Positions 52,647 through 61,386 of a stretch of DNA of 64,000 nucleotides are shown here, piece after piece. The position numbers and the translations under genes were made by a program. The DNA comes from a bacterium (lineage in GTDB: Bacteria > Actinomycetota > Acidimicrobiia > Acidimicrobiales > CATQHL01): the NCBI GenBank assembly GCA_026708055.1, contig JAPOVS010000075.1:1-64000 (forward strand), in the 5' to 3' direction. Position 1 is the first letter of the stretch. Every line of letters begins with the position of its first letter. A model generated the notes under the pieces. The model had not been told where the DNA came from, did not search any database, and saw only the letters and a program-made list of their open reading frames with translations.

Positions 52647-53161
52647 CCGGCCGATACCCGCCGCCGCGCCTGCTGGCGCCCGGCGACGATCTCGACGGCT
52701 TCGAGTGCCGCTCCGAGACACAGACCCAGTGGCTCCACCGGCACGCCCGGCAGGCGCACGGCACCGGTACGACAAGGGTGTTCGTCGTCACCGCGCCGCC
52801 CGGCTCGAGGGTCGTGGCCTACTACGCATGGTGCATGGCGGCCATCGCAACCCCGGACGCCCCCGAGCGACTGAGGCGCGGGGCCGGCCGGTACCCCCAG
52901 CCCGTCGCCCTTCTCGCCCGCCTCGGCGTATCGATACAGCACGAGGGGCGGGGCCTCGGTGCCGGACTGCTGCGCGACGTCATCCGCCGGACGGCCCGGG
53001 CAGGCCAAGAGATCGGGTGCCGTGGCCTGCTGGTCCACGCCGAGACCACCGACGCCCGATCCTTCTACCTCCGAGCGGTCCCGGAATTCGAATCATCACC
53101 CACCGACCGGCTCCATCTCGTGCTGCTGATGAAGGACATCCACCGACTGTTCCGGGACTGA
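52643..53161 (+). CDS. tacT: GNAT acetyltransferase toxin (TacT-type)
   Basis: A 172-residue GNAT-fold enzyme. The acetyl-CoA-binding region is VSIQHEGRGLGAGLLRDVIRR (Gly-Arg-Gly-Leu-Gly-x-Gly), and the YYAWCMAAI strand and the final FYLRAVPEFESSP block complete the fold. TacT toxins acetylate the amino group of charged tRNAs and stop translation. It starts within the antitoxin stop (GTGA). The normal length and intact motifs suggest an active module. Confidence 0.88.
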   Translation: MTGRYPPPRLLAPGDDLDGFECRSETQTQWLHRHARQAHGTGTTRVFVVTAPPGSRVVAYYAWCMAAIATPDAPERLRRGAGRYPQPVALLARLGVSIQHEGRGLGAGLLRDVIRRTARAGQEIGCRGLLVHAETTDARSFYLRAVPEFESSPTDRLHLVLLMKDIHRLFRD

Positions 53162-53260
53162 CTCCGCAGGCAGCCCTCCATCGCAGTGTCGCGGAGGGAG
53201 CGTTCTCGGAATCATCCGTCCAAGCGCAGCGAGGCGGTCTGACCGGGTACGGTCGGCGGC

Positions 53261-54412
53261 GTGGATTCGCTCGATCGAGTTGTGCCGCCGTCGGGGCGGC
53301 ATGGCGGTGACGGGCCGGCGGTGGCGCGGGCGCTGGGGTTGGATCCGGGATCGCTGCTGGACCTGTCGCAGAACCTGAACCCCTTCGCCCCCGACGTGGC
53401 GACGCTGGCGGCATTGCATTTGGGGGAGTTGCGGCGCTATCCCGATCCGGCGGCGGCCAGCCGGCTGCTGGCCGGGGCGATGGGGGTGGATCCCGCCCGG
53501 CTGGTGCTCACGAACGGAGCCGCCGAGGCAATCGGGCTCGTGGCGGGCGAGATCGGTGGGCGTGTTCAATCCGAGCCGGAGTTCGGGCTGCATCCCCGTG
53601 GCGACGCGGGGCCGGTCTGGCGCAGCGACCCGCACAACGTGGCGCTGCGCGTCTTGCCGCCCCGGGTGCGCCGCGACGCGGGGCCGGTCTGGCGCAGCGA
53701 CCCGCACAACCCCTCCGGGCGCCTGGCCGGGTCGGACGACGCGGCCGACGTATGGGACGAAGCGTTCTACGCCCTGGCCACCGGGCGCTGGACGGCCGGG
53801 CGCGACGGCGTCGTGGTGGGCTCGCTGACCAAGACGTTCGCCTGCCCGGGGCTGCGGCTGGGCTACCTCATCGCCGACGACGTGGCCCGGTTCGCGCACC
53901 GGCAACCGCAATGGTCGGTGGGCTCGCTGGCGCTTGCGTTGCTTGCGGATCTGCTGGAGCGCGCCGACCCGGTGGGCTGGGCGACGGCCGTCGCCGGGGC
54001 GCGCCGTGACCTGGTGGAACTCCTCGAGACACGGGGTCTCACGGTGCAGGCCGCCGACGCTCCCTGGGTACTGGTGCAGGCCCCTGGCTTGCGGGAGGCC
54101 CTCGCCCCGCACGGCGTCCTGGTACGGGACTGCGCCGGCTTCGGACTGCGCGGGACGGCGCGGATCGCCGTCGGCGACGCCGGTGATCTGGCACGCCTGG
54201 CGGCGGCACTGGACCGTGCCGGCTTCACCGACGAGGCCGCCGACACAGGACTCGGCGCGGCGCCCGGCGCTGCCGGCAACGGCGCCGGGACCGGGCGGAG
54301 GCCCGACATCGCGGCCACCGTGTCCGACGCGGGCGACTCGGCCGTCGGCGGGCGCGCCGCAGACGGCGGTGGTCGGAGCCGCCGAGAGCCGGTCGAGCGC
54401 TTCCTGGGCTAG
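53261..54412 (+). CDS. cobC: Threonine-phosphate decarboxylase-like aminotransferase of cobalamin assembly
   Basis: A 383-residue PLP-dependent class I/II aminotransferase-fold protein of the CobC/CobD type, which supplies aminopropanol phosphate for the lower axial arm. It has LSQNLNPFAPD near the start, LTNGAAEAIGLVAG, DEAFYAL and the PLP Lys in GSLTKTFACPGLRLGY. An in-frame insertion is seen: a 38-base segment encoding DAGPVWRSDPHN occurs twice (53601-53638 and 53673-53710), adding 24 residues before the expected NPSG position. The protein may still fold, since this is a loop. The last 60 residues are Gly/Ala-rich. GTG 53261 is the start. It lies just upstream of the riboswitch-controlled genes. 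Confidence 0.8.
   Translation: MDSLDRVVPPSGRHGGDGPAVARALGLDPGSLLDLSQNLNPFAPDVATLAALHLGELRRYPDPAAASRLLAGAMGVDPARLVLTNGAAEAIGLVAGEIGGRVQSEPEFGLHPRGDAGPVWRSDPHNVALRVLPPRVRRDAGPVWRSDPHNPSGRLAGSDDAADVWDEAFYALATGRWTAGRDGVVVGSLTKTFACPGLRLGYLIADDVARFAHRQPQWSVGSLALALLADLLERADPVGWATAVAGARRDLVELLETRGLTVQAADAPWVLVQAPGLREALAPHGVLVRDCAGFGLRGTARIAVGDAGDLARLAAALDRAGFTDEAADTGLGAAPGAAGNGAGTGRRPDIAATVSDAGDSAVGGRAADGGGRSRREPVERFLG
53601..53710 (+). repeat. 38-bp exact direct repeat inside cobC
   Basis: The copies are 53601-53638 and 53673-53710, 72 bases apart, so the frame is kept. The 34-base spacer is unlike the flanks, so this is not a simple slipped tandem duplication. Confidence 0.9.
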
Positions 54413-54459
54413 GAGGCAAGGGCCGGGCCGGCGGCGACAGTTCGACCGGCCGGTCGGGG

Positions 54460-54580
54460 CCTAGACTGCGACTCGGCTCGGAGACGAAGTCCGGTTGGAA
54501 TCCGGCACTGTCCCGCAACGGTGAAGCGACTCCTGTCGCTGAGTCCGGTCGAACCTCGGGCCGATGCAAACCACATGGCC
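54460..54580 (+). promoter_or_regulatory. Cobalamin riboswitch
   Basis: The core CTGTCCCGCAACGGTGA (54508-54524) is the classic cobalamin riboswitch signature, preceded by GGTTGGAATCCGG. A B12-box-like segment (GAGTCCGGTCGAACCTC, about 54541-54557) follows. It lies in the leader of the btuF gene and should switch the uptake and salvage genes off when adenosylcobalamin is abundant. Confidence 0.9.
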
Positions 54581-54610
54581 CTCGAGGATCAGGGTTGGTT
54601 TGGCCGGCAG

Positions 54611-54649
54611 CCTCTGTCGATCGAGCTTCCGTCCTCGACCGACAGGAGG
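54611..54649 (+). promoter_or_regulatory. Shine-Dalgarno-sequestering hairpin of the cobalamin riboswitch
   Basis: CCTCTGTCGATCGAG (54611-54625) pairs with CTCGACCGACAGGAGG (54634-54649) across an 8-base loop, giving 14 base pairs with one mismatch and one bulge. The 3' arm contains the btuF ribosome-binding site AGGAGG, so this hairpin blocks translation initiation. It is the likely expression platform of the riboswitch. Confidence 0.75.
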
Positions 54650-54655
54650 TACCGG

Positions 54656-55837
54656 ATGTTCCGACACCGCCTCGTTCTCATTCTCGTCTCGATCCTGGCG
54701 CTGGGAGGGCTACTCGCCGCAGCGTGCAGCGGCAGCGACGAGTCACCGACCACGGCAGCAACCGCACCGGCAGCCGAACCCGTCCCGGCTCCCGAACCGG
54801 CCCCCGCACCGCCGGAGGCTCCCGAACCTGCGCCTGCAACACCCGAGCCGGCACCCGCACCACCCGAGCCGTCCGAGGACGAGCCACCGCCGGACACCAC
54901 GGCCACCGAGGAGCCGGCACCGGCGACCGTCGGCGACGAACCCGCGGAGGACACCGAAGCGGAATCGCCGGCCAAGGACAGCGCGACCGGCGAGCCGGAG
55001 GCGGAGTCCGCCGAGGCCCTGTCATTCCCCGTCACGATCACCTCCGACGGGGGAACCTGGACACTCGAGTCGCAGCCCCAGCGCATCGTGTCGCTGTCAC
55101 CGACGGCGACGGAGATCCTCTTCACCATCGGGGCGGGACCGCAGGTGGTGGCGGTGGACAACTGGTCCGCCTACCCGCCCGAGGCACCGACCACCGACCT
55201 GTCGGGCTTCGATCCGAACATCGAGGCCATCACCGCCTACGAACCCGACCTGGTGGTTATCGCCAACGACAGCAACGAACTGGTCGCCGGCCTCACGGCG
55301 CTGGACATCCCGGTGCTGATCAGCCCGAGCCCGTTCGACATCGAGGGAGGCTACGCGTCGGTGGAGACACTCGGACTCGCCACGGGTTACGCCAGCGAGG
55401 CGGCCGAGGTCAGCGGGTGGATGCGTTCGGAGATCGCGGCCGCCCTCGCCGACGCACCGGTCGTGCCCATCCGCATCTACCACGAACTGGACGACACACA
55501 CTTCTCAGTCAGCTCCAACAGCTTCCTCGGGGCCGTCTACGCGGCGCTCGGCACGGTGAACATCGCCGACCCGGCCGACACCGACGGCTACGGATACCCG
55601 CAGCTCACCGAGGAGTACATCATCGAGGCCGATCCCGAGTTGATCATCATCACCGACCTGCTGGCCTACGGCGCGGAGGACGTGGCCGCCCGGCCGGGCT
55701 GGGAGACGGTGACCGCGGTCCGCGACGGCAACATCCTGGTGGTAGACGCCGACATCGCCTCCCGATGGGGCCCTCGCCTGCCGCAGTTCATCGGCGCCGT
55801 CGCCGAAGCGCTGGCGACGATCGCCGCGGCGTCCTAG
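54656..55837 (+). CDS. btuF: Cobalamin ABC transporter substrate-binding lipoprotein
   Basis: A 393-residue lipoprotein. The signal peptide runs to a lipobox-like LLAAAC with Cys24, then a long Pro/Ala/Glu-rich linker (about 33-120). The binding domain follows (PQRIVSLSPTATEILFTIGAG near residue 143, and ITAYEPDLVVIANDSNELV). This is the class III fold of iron/cobalamin binders. ATG 54656 is fixed by ACAGGAGGT and the upstream riboswitch hairpin. The riboswitch and BtuCD context indicate cobalamin or other corrinoids as cargo. Confidence 0.9.
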   Translation: MFRHRLVLILVSILALGGLLAAACSGSDESPTTAATAPAAEPVPAPEPAPAPPEAPEPAPATPEPAPAPPEPSEDEPPPDTTATEEPAPATVGDEPAEDTEAESPAKDSATGEPEAESAEALSFPVTITSDGGTWTLESQPQRIVSLSPTATEILFTIGAGPQVVAVDNWSAYPPEAPTTDLSGFDPNIEAITAYEPDLVVIANDSNELVAGLTALDIPVLISPSPFDIEGGYASVETLGLATGYASEAAEVSGWMRSEIAAALADAPVVPIRIYHELDDTHFSVSSNSFLGAVYAALGTVNIADPADTDGYGYPQLTEEYIIEADPELIIITDLLAYGAEDVAARPGWETVTAVRDGNILVVDADIASRWGPRLPQFIGAVAEALATIAAAS

Positions 55838-55859
55838 GCGGCACGGAGCCGCAGGCACA

Positions 55860-56939
55860 ATGGCCAGACCGCCCGCGCCGGACAGCGCCGAGCGGGCCAC
55901 CGGGCGCGCCTTCCGGCTGCCCCCGCTGGCCGCCGCGGGCACGCTGGTGGCCCTAGCGGCGGTGGCGCTACTCAGCGCCACGACCGGTGCGGCAGGTCTG
56001 GCGTTCGGCGACGTGCTGGCCAGCCTCGTGGACCGCTTGCCGCTCGTCGACGTGGACTCACCACTCAGCAGCCGCCAGGAGGGCATCCTGTTCCAGATTC
56101 GCCTGCCCCGGCTGGTGCTGGGCATGCTCGTGGGCGGCTCGCTGGCCATGGCAGGAGCCGCCTACCAGGGGGTGTTCCGCAACCCGCTGGCGGATCCGTA
56201 CCTGCTGGGCGTCTCGGCAGGCGCCGGGTTCGGGGCGGTCCTAGCGCTGGGTTTCGGCCTCGACGTGGGCTGGGGGCCATTCGATGCCCTGCCGGCGGCG
56301 GCGTTCCTGGGAGCCCTGGTCGCGGTGACGGCTTCGGCGGCCATCGCCCGGGGCGCCTGGCGCTCACCGGCCACCCTGCTGCTCGGGGGCATCGCCATGG
56401 CGGCGTTCTTCTCGGCGGCGCAGACCTACGCCATCGGCCGGCTCAGCGAGACGCGCACCCGCGAGGTGCTGTCGTGGCTGTTCGGCCAACTCAGCACGAG
56501 CGGCTGGAGACAGGTTTGGATCCTGCTGCCCTACGTGGTGGTCTGCGGGATGATCGTGCTGCTGCACCGCCGGCACCTCGACGTGCTTCGGGTCGGCGAC
56601 GATGAAGCGCGCTCGCTGGGCCTGAACCCCGGCAGGGCGCGACTCGTGGTGATCGCCTCGGCGTCGCTGCTGACGGCTGCGGCGGTGTCGGTCAGCGGCC
56701 TCATCGCCTTCGTCGGCCTCGTCGTGCCGCATATCGTCCGGCTGCTGGTGAGCCACAGCTACCGGGTGATCGTGCCGCTCTCGGCGCTCGGGGGGGCGGC
56801 CTTCCTGGCGCTCGTGGACACTGGCGCCCGCACGCTGACCGCCCCCGCCGAGTTGCCGGTCGGTGTGATCACCGCGTTCGTGGGCGCCCCGTTCTTCGCC
56901 CTGGTGCTGTGGCGCGGCGTCCGGAAAGTGGCGGCATGA
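55860..56939 (+). CDS. btuC: Cobalamin ABC transporter permease
   Basis: A 359-residue FecCD-family permease with about ten membrane segments. Conserved blocks are RLPRLVLGMLVGGSLAMAGAAYQGVFRNPLADPYLLG near residue 80 and VSGLIAFVGLVVPHIVRLLVSH near residue 280, the coupling-helix region. It starts 22 bases after btuF and overlaps the ATPase gene by ATGA. It forms the channel for imported corrinoids. No defect is visible. Confidence 0.92.
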   Translation: MARPPAPDSAERATGRAFRLPPLAAAGTLVALAAVALLSATTGAAGLAFGDVLASLVDRLPLVDVDSPLSSRQEGILFQIRLPRLVLGMLVGGSLAMAGAAYQGVFRNPLADPYLLGVSAGAGFGAVLALGFGLDVGWGPFDALPAAAFLGALVAVTASAAIARGAWRSPATLLLGGIAMAAFFSAAQTYAIGRLSETRTREVLSWLFGQLSTSGWRQVWILLPYVVVCGMIVLLHRRHLDVLRVGDDEARSLGLNPGRARLVVIASASLLTAAAVSVSGLIAFVGLVVPHIVRLLVSHSYRVIVPLSALGGAAFLALVDTGARTLTAPAELPVGVITAFVGAPFFALVLWRGVRKVAA

Positions 56940-57757
56940 CCTCGGCGGCAGCGGCCTCGACCATAGCGACCGAGCCGGCCGGCGCCCACGCCCTCACCTG
57001 CCGCGGCGTGCGCGTGACGTTCGGCGAGACCGAGGCGCTGCGCGGCGTGGACCTGCACCTGGCAGCCGGGGAGTGGCTCGGCCTGATCGGCCCCAACGGC
57101 GCCGGAAAGTCCACACTGCTGCGGGCCATCGCCGGGCTGGTGACCCACGACGGCACCGTGGCGCTGGACTGCGGCCGGCGGCCCGAAGGGACCGACGTGG
57201 CCCTCGTGCCGCAGATCCCGATCCTGCCCGAGGGCATGTCAGTGGCCGAGTACGCCCTGCTGGGGCGCAGCCCTCATCTGGGCTGGCTGGCGGTCGAGTC
57301 GCGCCGTGATCGCCGCATCGTGGCGTCGGTGCTGGAGCGCCTCGACCTGCAGCAGTTCGCCGACCGCCCCGTGACGCACCTATCCGGCGGGGAGACCCAG
57401 CGGGTCGTCCTCGCCCGAGCGCTCACCCAGCAGGCCCCGATCCTGCTGCTGGACGAACCCACCAGCGCCCTGGACTTGGGCCACCGGGACGCCGTGCTGG
57501 AGTTGATCGACGACCTGCGATGCAACGACGGGATCTCGGTCGTCGCCGCCATGCACGACCTCGGCACGGCCGCCCGCTTCGCCGACCGGCTGGCCCTGAT
57601 CGACCGGGGCCGCATCGTCGCCGACGGCCCGCCCCAGAGCGTGCTTGTACCGGGCAGACTCTCCGATGTCTACGCCACGCCGCTCAGCGTCCACACCGTG
57701 GCCGGTGAGATCGTCGTCTTACCTGCACCCCGCACGCGACAGGAGCACCTCCCGTGA
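56936..57757 (+). CDS. btuD: Cobalamin ABC transporter ATPase
   Basis: A 273-residue ABC ATPase with Walker A GPNGAGKSTLL, signature LSGGETQRV, Walker B ILLLDEPTSALDL and the switch His in AAMHDLGTAARF. It belongs to the FepC/BtuD group. It overlaps btuC by ATGA and cobO by GTGA. The longer frame starting 27 bases earlier lies inside btuC and is rejected. It powers BtuC-mediated import. Confidence 0.92.
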   Translation: MTSAAAASTIATEPAGAHALTCRGVRVTFGETEALRGVDLHLAAGEWLGLIGPNGAGKSTLLRAIAGLVTHDGTVALDCGRRPEGTDVALVPQIPILPEGMSVAEYALLGRSPHLGWLAVESRRDRRIVASVLERLDLQQFADRPVTHLSGGETQRVVLARALTQQAPILLLDEPTSALDLGHRDAVLELIDDLRCNDGISVVAAMHDLGTAARFADRLALIDRGRIVADGPPQSVLVPGRLSDVYATPLSVHTVAGEIVVLPAPRTRQEHLP

Positions 57758-58329
57758 CCAGCGACGAAGCCCCCCTTACCGACCGCCCCTACGAGCAGCG
57801 CCAACTGCGCTCGGCGCCCTCGCTGGTGCTGGTCAACACCGGCGACGGCAAGGGCAAGTCCACGGCCGCGTTCGGCACGATCCTGCGGGCCCTCGCCCAG
57901 GGTTGGCCGGTGGCGGTGGTGCAGTTCCTCAAGAGCGGCGACTGGAACACCGGCGAGGAGAAGACCTGCCGCGGCCTGGGCGTGGAGTGGTACTCGGCCG
58001 GTGACGGCTTCACCTGGGACTCCGAGGACCTCGACGAGACCAAGGCGAAGGCGGTGGCGGCTTGGGAGTTCTCAGCAGGGCTGGTGGCGGCCGGCACCCA
58101 CCGGCTGGTGGTACTGGACGAGATCAGCTACGCCATGACCTGGGGATGGATCGCCGCAGACGAGGTGGCGGCGGCATTGGCCGGGCGCCCCGAGCAGGTC
58201 AGCGTGATCCTGACCGGCCGCGACATGGCGGCGGAGGTCGTCGAGGCAGCCGACACGGTCACCGAGATGGTGAGCGTGAAGCACGCCTTCGACGGCGGCA
58301 TCCGGGCCAAGAAGGGGATCGACTACTGA
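57754..58329 (+). CDS. cobO: Cob(I)yrinic acid a,c-diamide adenosyltransferase
   Basis: A 191-residue CobO/BtuR-family enzyme with P-loop LVNTGDGKGKSTAAFG near residue 31 and the LVVLDEISYAMTWGWI block. It attaches the 5'-deoxyadenosyl group of ATP to reduced corrinoids, including cobinamide. GTG 57754 overlaps btuD. The length is standard. Imported corrinoid is adenosylated here before amidohydrolase or kinase steps. Confidence 0.92.
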   Translation: MTSDEAPLTDRPYEQRQLRSAPSLVLVNTGDGKGKSTAAFGTILRALAQGWPVAVVQFLKSGDWNTGEEKTCRGLGVEWYSAGDGFTWDSEDLDETKAKAVAAWEFSAGLVAAGTHRLVVLDEISYAMTWGWIAADEVAAALAGRPEQVSVILTGRDMAAEVVEAADTVTEMVSVKHAFDGGIRAKKGIDY

Positions 58330-58441
58330 GCGCGGCGGGCACAGGGAGCGGCACGGCCACGGCGGCGGCCGGATCCGGCCGCCGCGGCGGCCCCCGACAC
58401 TCCCCGACTGCGGCACCGGCCAACAGTGCCGGCGGGCACCC

Positions 58442-59128
58442 ATGACAGTGCCGGTCGAGCCGGTCCTGCGCGTGGCGGACGCGGCGCCGCGTGGCGTGCT
58501 GGTCTGGCGCTGGCCGGCGACCGTCGGCGCGATCTCCTCTGCAGCTGTGGGGGGCGGATCGAGCCGGCCCGGCTGGGTGATCAACGTGGGCGTGGACTCG
58601 GGCTACGGGCGCACCGACCTGGCCGGCCACGCCGCCGAGGTCGCCACCGGGCTCGACCTCCCGGGCCGGGGCGTGGCGCTCTTCACCGCCGCAAGCGTGA
58701 ACCGACCCGCTCGCAGCGCTGCCGGCGGCGTCACCGTGCACGCCACCGTCGGCGTCAGCCACCCCACCTGGGCCGCGGCTCCTGAGGCCGGCAACGGATC
58801 CGCCGAAGTTCTGATTCCTGAGGGGTCGCGGCCGGGCCCGGGGCCCGCCGTCCCGCCGACGCCCGGGACTATCAATCTCGTCATCCAGGTCCCGGTGTCG
58901 CTGGCCGGGGGCGCGGCCGTGAACGCCGTGATCACGGCAACGGAGGCCAAGACCCAGGCGCTGGTCGAGGCGGGCGTCGACGGCACCGGTACCGCCACCG
59001 ACGCGGTCGTGGTGGCGTGGCCGTCCTCGACAGGACACTCCGAGCACTTCGCCGGCCCTCGCTCGCCTTGGGGAGAACGAATCGCGCGCTGCGTGCATGC
59101 GGCGGTGCGAGAGGGACTCGCGACATGA
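58442..59128 (+). CDS. cbiZ: Adenosylcobinamide amidohydrolase
   Basis: A 228-residue CbiZ-type protein. The N-terminal VLVWRWPATVGAISSAAVGGG and central VGVSHPTWAAA segments, together with the operon context, support this. CbiZ removes the aminopropanol arm of adenosylcobinamide to give adenosylcobyric acid, which CbiB can rebuild with its own linker. This lets the cell remodel corrinoids made by others. ATG 58442 follows a 112-base GC-rich spacer without an evident gene. It overlaps cobU by ATGA. Confidence 0.82.
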   Translation: MTVPVEPVLRVADAAPRGVLVWRWPATVGAISSAAVGGGSSRPGWVINVGVDSGYGRTDLAGHAAEVATGLDLPGRGVALFTAASVNRPARSAAGGVTVHATVGVSHPTWAAAPEAGNGSAEVLIPEGSRPGPGPAVPPTPGTINLVIQVPVSLAGGAAVNAVITATEAKTQALVEAGVDGTGTATDAVVVAWPSSTGHSEHFAGPRSPWGERIARCVHAAVREGLAT

Positions 59129-59646
59129 TCGCGCTGGTGCTCGGTGGAGCCAGCTCCGGCAAGTCACTCGTGGCCGAGGAGCTCGCCGGATCCCTCGGTG
59201 GCGCCGTCACGTACGTGGCCACCGCCGTGCCGGACCCTGGAGACGCCGACCATCTGGCACGAATCGCCGCCCACCGGACGCGCCGCCCGGCCGACTGGGT
59301 GACGGTGGAGTGCGCCGCTGCGGCCGACCTGGCGGGCCATCTTCGGCGGCTCGACGGCGTGGCGCTGGTGGACTCGCTCGGCACCTGGATCGCCCTGAAG
59401 CCAGGCTTCGACGTGGCAGAGGAGACCGCCGACCTGCTGGCAGCCGTCGCGCAGCGAGATGCCCCGACCGTGCTGGTCTCCGAGGAGGTGGGCCTCGCCG
59501 TGCACCCGCCGAGCGAAGCGGGGCGGCGCTACGTGGAAGCCGTCGGGGCACTCAACCAGCGGATCGCTGCAGTCGCCGACACGGTGCTGCTGGTCGTGGC
59601 CGGTCGGGCCTTGGAGTTGCCGTCACCGCAGGGCGGGTCGTGCTGA
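59125..59646 (+). CDS. cobU: Adenosylcobinamide kinase/adenosylcobinamide-phosphate guanylyltransferase
   Basis: A 173-residue CobU/CobP enzyme. P-loop GGASSGKSLVAEEL sits near residue 8, and the VTYVATAVPDPGDADHLARI block and LVSEEVGLAVHPPSEAGRRY are family hallmarks. It phosphorylates adenosylcobinamide and adds GMP, making the activated precursor for CobS. ATG 59125 overlaps the cbiZ stop; the longer frame upstream is a shadow. It overlaps cobS by seven bases. Confidence 0.92.
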   Translation: MIALVLGGASSGKSLVAEELAGSLGGAVTYVATAVPDPGDADHLARIAAHRTRRPADWVTVECAAAADLAGHLRRLDGVALVDSLGTWIALKPGFDVAEETADLLAAVAQRDAPTVLVSEEVGLAVHPPSEAGRRYVEAVGALNQRIAAVADTVLLVVAGRALELPSPQGGSC

Positions 59647-60338
59647 GCGCGCTGTCGTTCCTGACGATCTTCGGGCGGCCGATTCCGCCGAGTCGGCACA
59701 CGTTCCGGTGGTTCGCCGTCGTAGGTGGCGGGATCGGGGCAGCCGTCGGGGGCGTCCACTGGGGGGCCCACCTGCTGTGGCCGCCGCTCGTTGCCGCTGC
59801 CGTCGTCCTGGCCGCGGACCTGCTGCTGACGGGAGCGCTGCACCTGGACGGCCTGGCCGACTCGGCCGACGGGCTGGGGGCGCAGGTGGACCGGGCCCGA
59901 CGCCTGGAGTTGATGACCGAGCCCGGGATCGGCGCCTTCGCCCTCGCTGCGGGCAGCGTCGTGCTCGTGGCCCGCTGGGCGCTGCTCGCGGAGGGGGAGA
60001 TCGAGTTCCTGGCGTTCGTGTGCGTCTGGGCGACGAGCCGCGTCCTCGCCGCGACAGTGCCGGCCTTCGTCGGCTACGCCAGGCCCGGCGGGCTGGCCGA
60101 GGCGTTCTGCGCCGGTTCCGGGCGCTGGTTGCTTGCGTGGCCGGCGCCCGCGGCGGTGGGGCTCTACTTCGTGAGTGGCCCGCTCGGTCCGATCGCGGCG
60201 GGCTCCGCCGTCATGACCTGCATCGGGATCGCCGTCCTCGCCAAGCGGCGACTCGGCGGATTCACCGGAGACATCCTCGGCGCGGTGATCATGCTGAGCG
60301 AGACGGCCGCATTGCTGACCCTCGTGGCCGCGCCGTGA
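59640..60338 (+). CDS. cobS: Cobalamin synthase
   Basis: A 232-residue integral membrane enzyme with hydrophobic segments throughout. The conserved ALHLDGLADSADGLG sits near residue 67 and an RLELMTEPGIGAF block follows. It joins GDP-cobinamide to alpha-ribazole phosphate. GTG 59640 overlaps cobU by seven bases and fits the usual short N-terminus (LSFLTIFGRPIP). The frame upstream of it is the shadow of cobU. The function is clear. Confidence 0.92.
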   Translation: MLSALSFLTIFGRPIPPSRHTFRWFAVVGGGIGAAVGGVHWGAHLLWPPLVAAAVVLAADLLLTGALHLDGLADSADGLGAQVDRARRLELMTEPGIGAFALAAGSVVLVARWALLAEGEIEFLAFVCVWATSRVLAATVPAFVGYARPGGLAEAFCAGSGRWLLAWPAPAAVGLYFVSGPLGPIAAGSAVMTCIGIAVLAKRRLGGFTGDILGAVIMLSETAALLTLVAAP

Positions 60339-60432
60339 ACCGCCGGCCAGGTGACTGCGACCGAGCCGACCCTCGTGGCCGCGCGCTCGCCGGCAAGCCC
60401 GGGCTCCCCTCGAGCCCAGCACCGGGAAGCCG

Positions 60433-61386
60433 GTGCGGTTGGGGGTTGCGCCCGTGAGCGCGCTCGCCGGGCGCTGCGGGGCGGTTGCGGCCGGCCTGCT
60501 ACTGGACCGCCTCGCCGGGGAGCCGCCCGCCGAGGCGCACCCGGTGGCGTGGTTCGGGCACCTCATGGAATGGCTCGAGGAGCGGATCTGGGCAGACAGC
60601 CGGCGGCGCGGGATCGCATACGCCGCCGTGGGCGTCGCGGTGGGCATCCTGGCGGGCCGACTGCTGCGCTCGGTGACAACAGCCGTGGCGTTCAGCGTTG
60701 CCGGACGGGAACTCCGACGTGTCGCGGCCGGAGTCGGCGAGGCCGCCGCGCGGGGGGATCTCGAGCGAGCCAGAGCGGAACTCCCGGCGCTCGTCGGGCG
60801 GAATCCCGGCGATCTGGGCACCTCGGGCGTGGCGGCCGCCGTCATCGAGTCAGTGGCCGAGAACAGCGTCGACGCCGTGGTCGCTCCCGCCTTCTGGGCG
60901 GTTGTGTCCGGTGCGCCCGGCGTCCTCGCCTACCGGGCGATCAACACGATGGACGCCATGGTCGGCCACCGCAACGAGCACTACCGCAGGTTCGGCTGGG
61001 CGGCCGCCCGCCTCGACGACCTCGCCAACTACGTGCCGGCCAGGATCTTCGCCGCGCTGGTCGCCGCCGTCGTCCCCGAGCGAGCGCGGGAGGTCCTCGC
61101 CGCGGTGCGCCGTGACGCTCCGGCCCACCCGTCGCCGAACGCGGGGGTCGCCGAGGCGGCCGTGGCCGGTGCCCTCGGCCGGGAACTCGGCGGTCCGCTG
61201 CGTTACGGCCCGATCCTCGAGAACCGCGCCCCGCTGGGGACCGGTCCACGCCCCACTCCCGCCGACGTGCCCCGTGCCGTCGACATCGCCGACCGCGTCG
61301 AGCGAGTGCTGCTGGCCGTGCTGGGGCTCGCCTGGCTGCTGGGTGCCGGCCGGCGAGCACCGAGTGCGGGGAGACTCGGCCCGTGA
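60433..61386 (+). CDS. cbiB: Adenosylcobinamide-phosphate synthase
   Basis: A 317-residue CbiB/CobD-type membrane enzyme. It has LLLDRLAGEPPAEAHPVAWFGHL near residue 22, then ESVAENSVDAVVAPAFWAVV and AYRAINTMDAMVGHRNEHYRRFGWAAARLDD, the family hallmarks. It condenses adenosylcobyric acid with aminopropanol phosphate. It reattaches the arm that CbiZ removes. GTG 60433 follows a 94-base spacer after cobS, and the gene overlaps cobT by GTGA. Confidence 0.92.
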   Translation: MRLGVAPVSALAGRCGAVAAGLLLDRLAGEPPAEAHPVAWFGHLMEWLEERIWADSRRRGIAYAAVGVAVGILAGRLLRSVTTAVAFSVAGRELRRVAAGVGEAAARGDLERARAELPALVGRNPGDLGTSGVAAAVIESVAENSVDAVVAPAFWAVVSGAPGVLAYRAINTMDAMVGHRNEHYRRFGWAAARLDDLANYVPARIFAALVAAVVPERAREVLAAVRRDAPAHPSPNAGVAEAAVAGALGRELGGPLRYGPILENRAPLGTGPRPTPADVPRAVDIADRVERVLLAVLGLAWLLGAGRRAPSAGRLGP

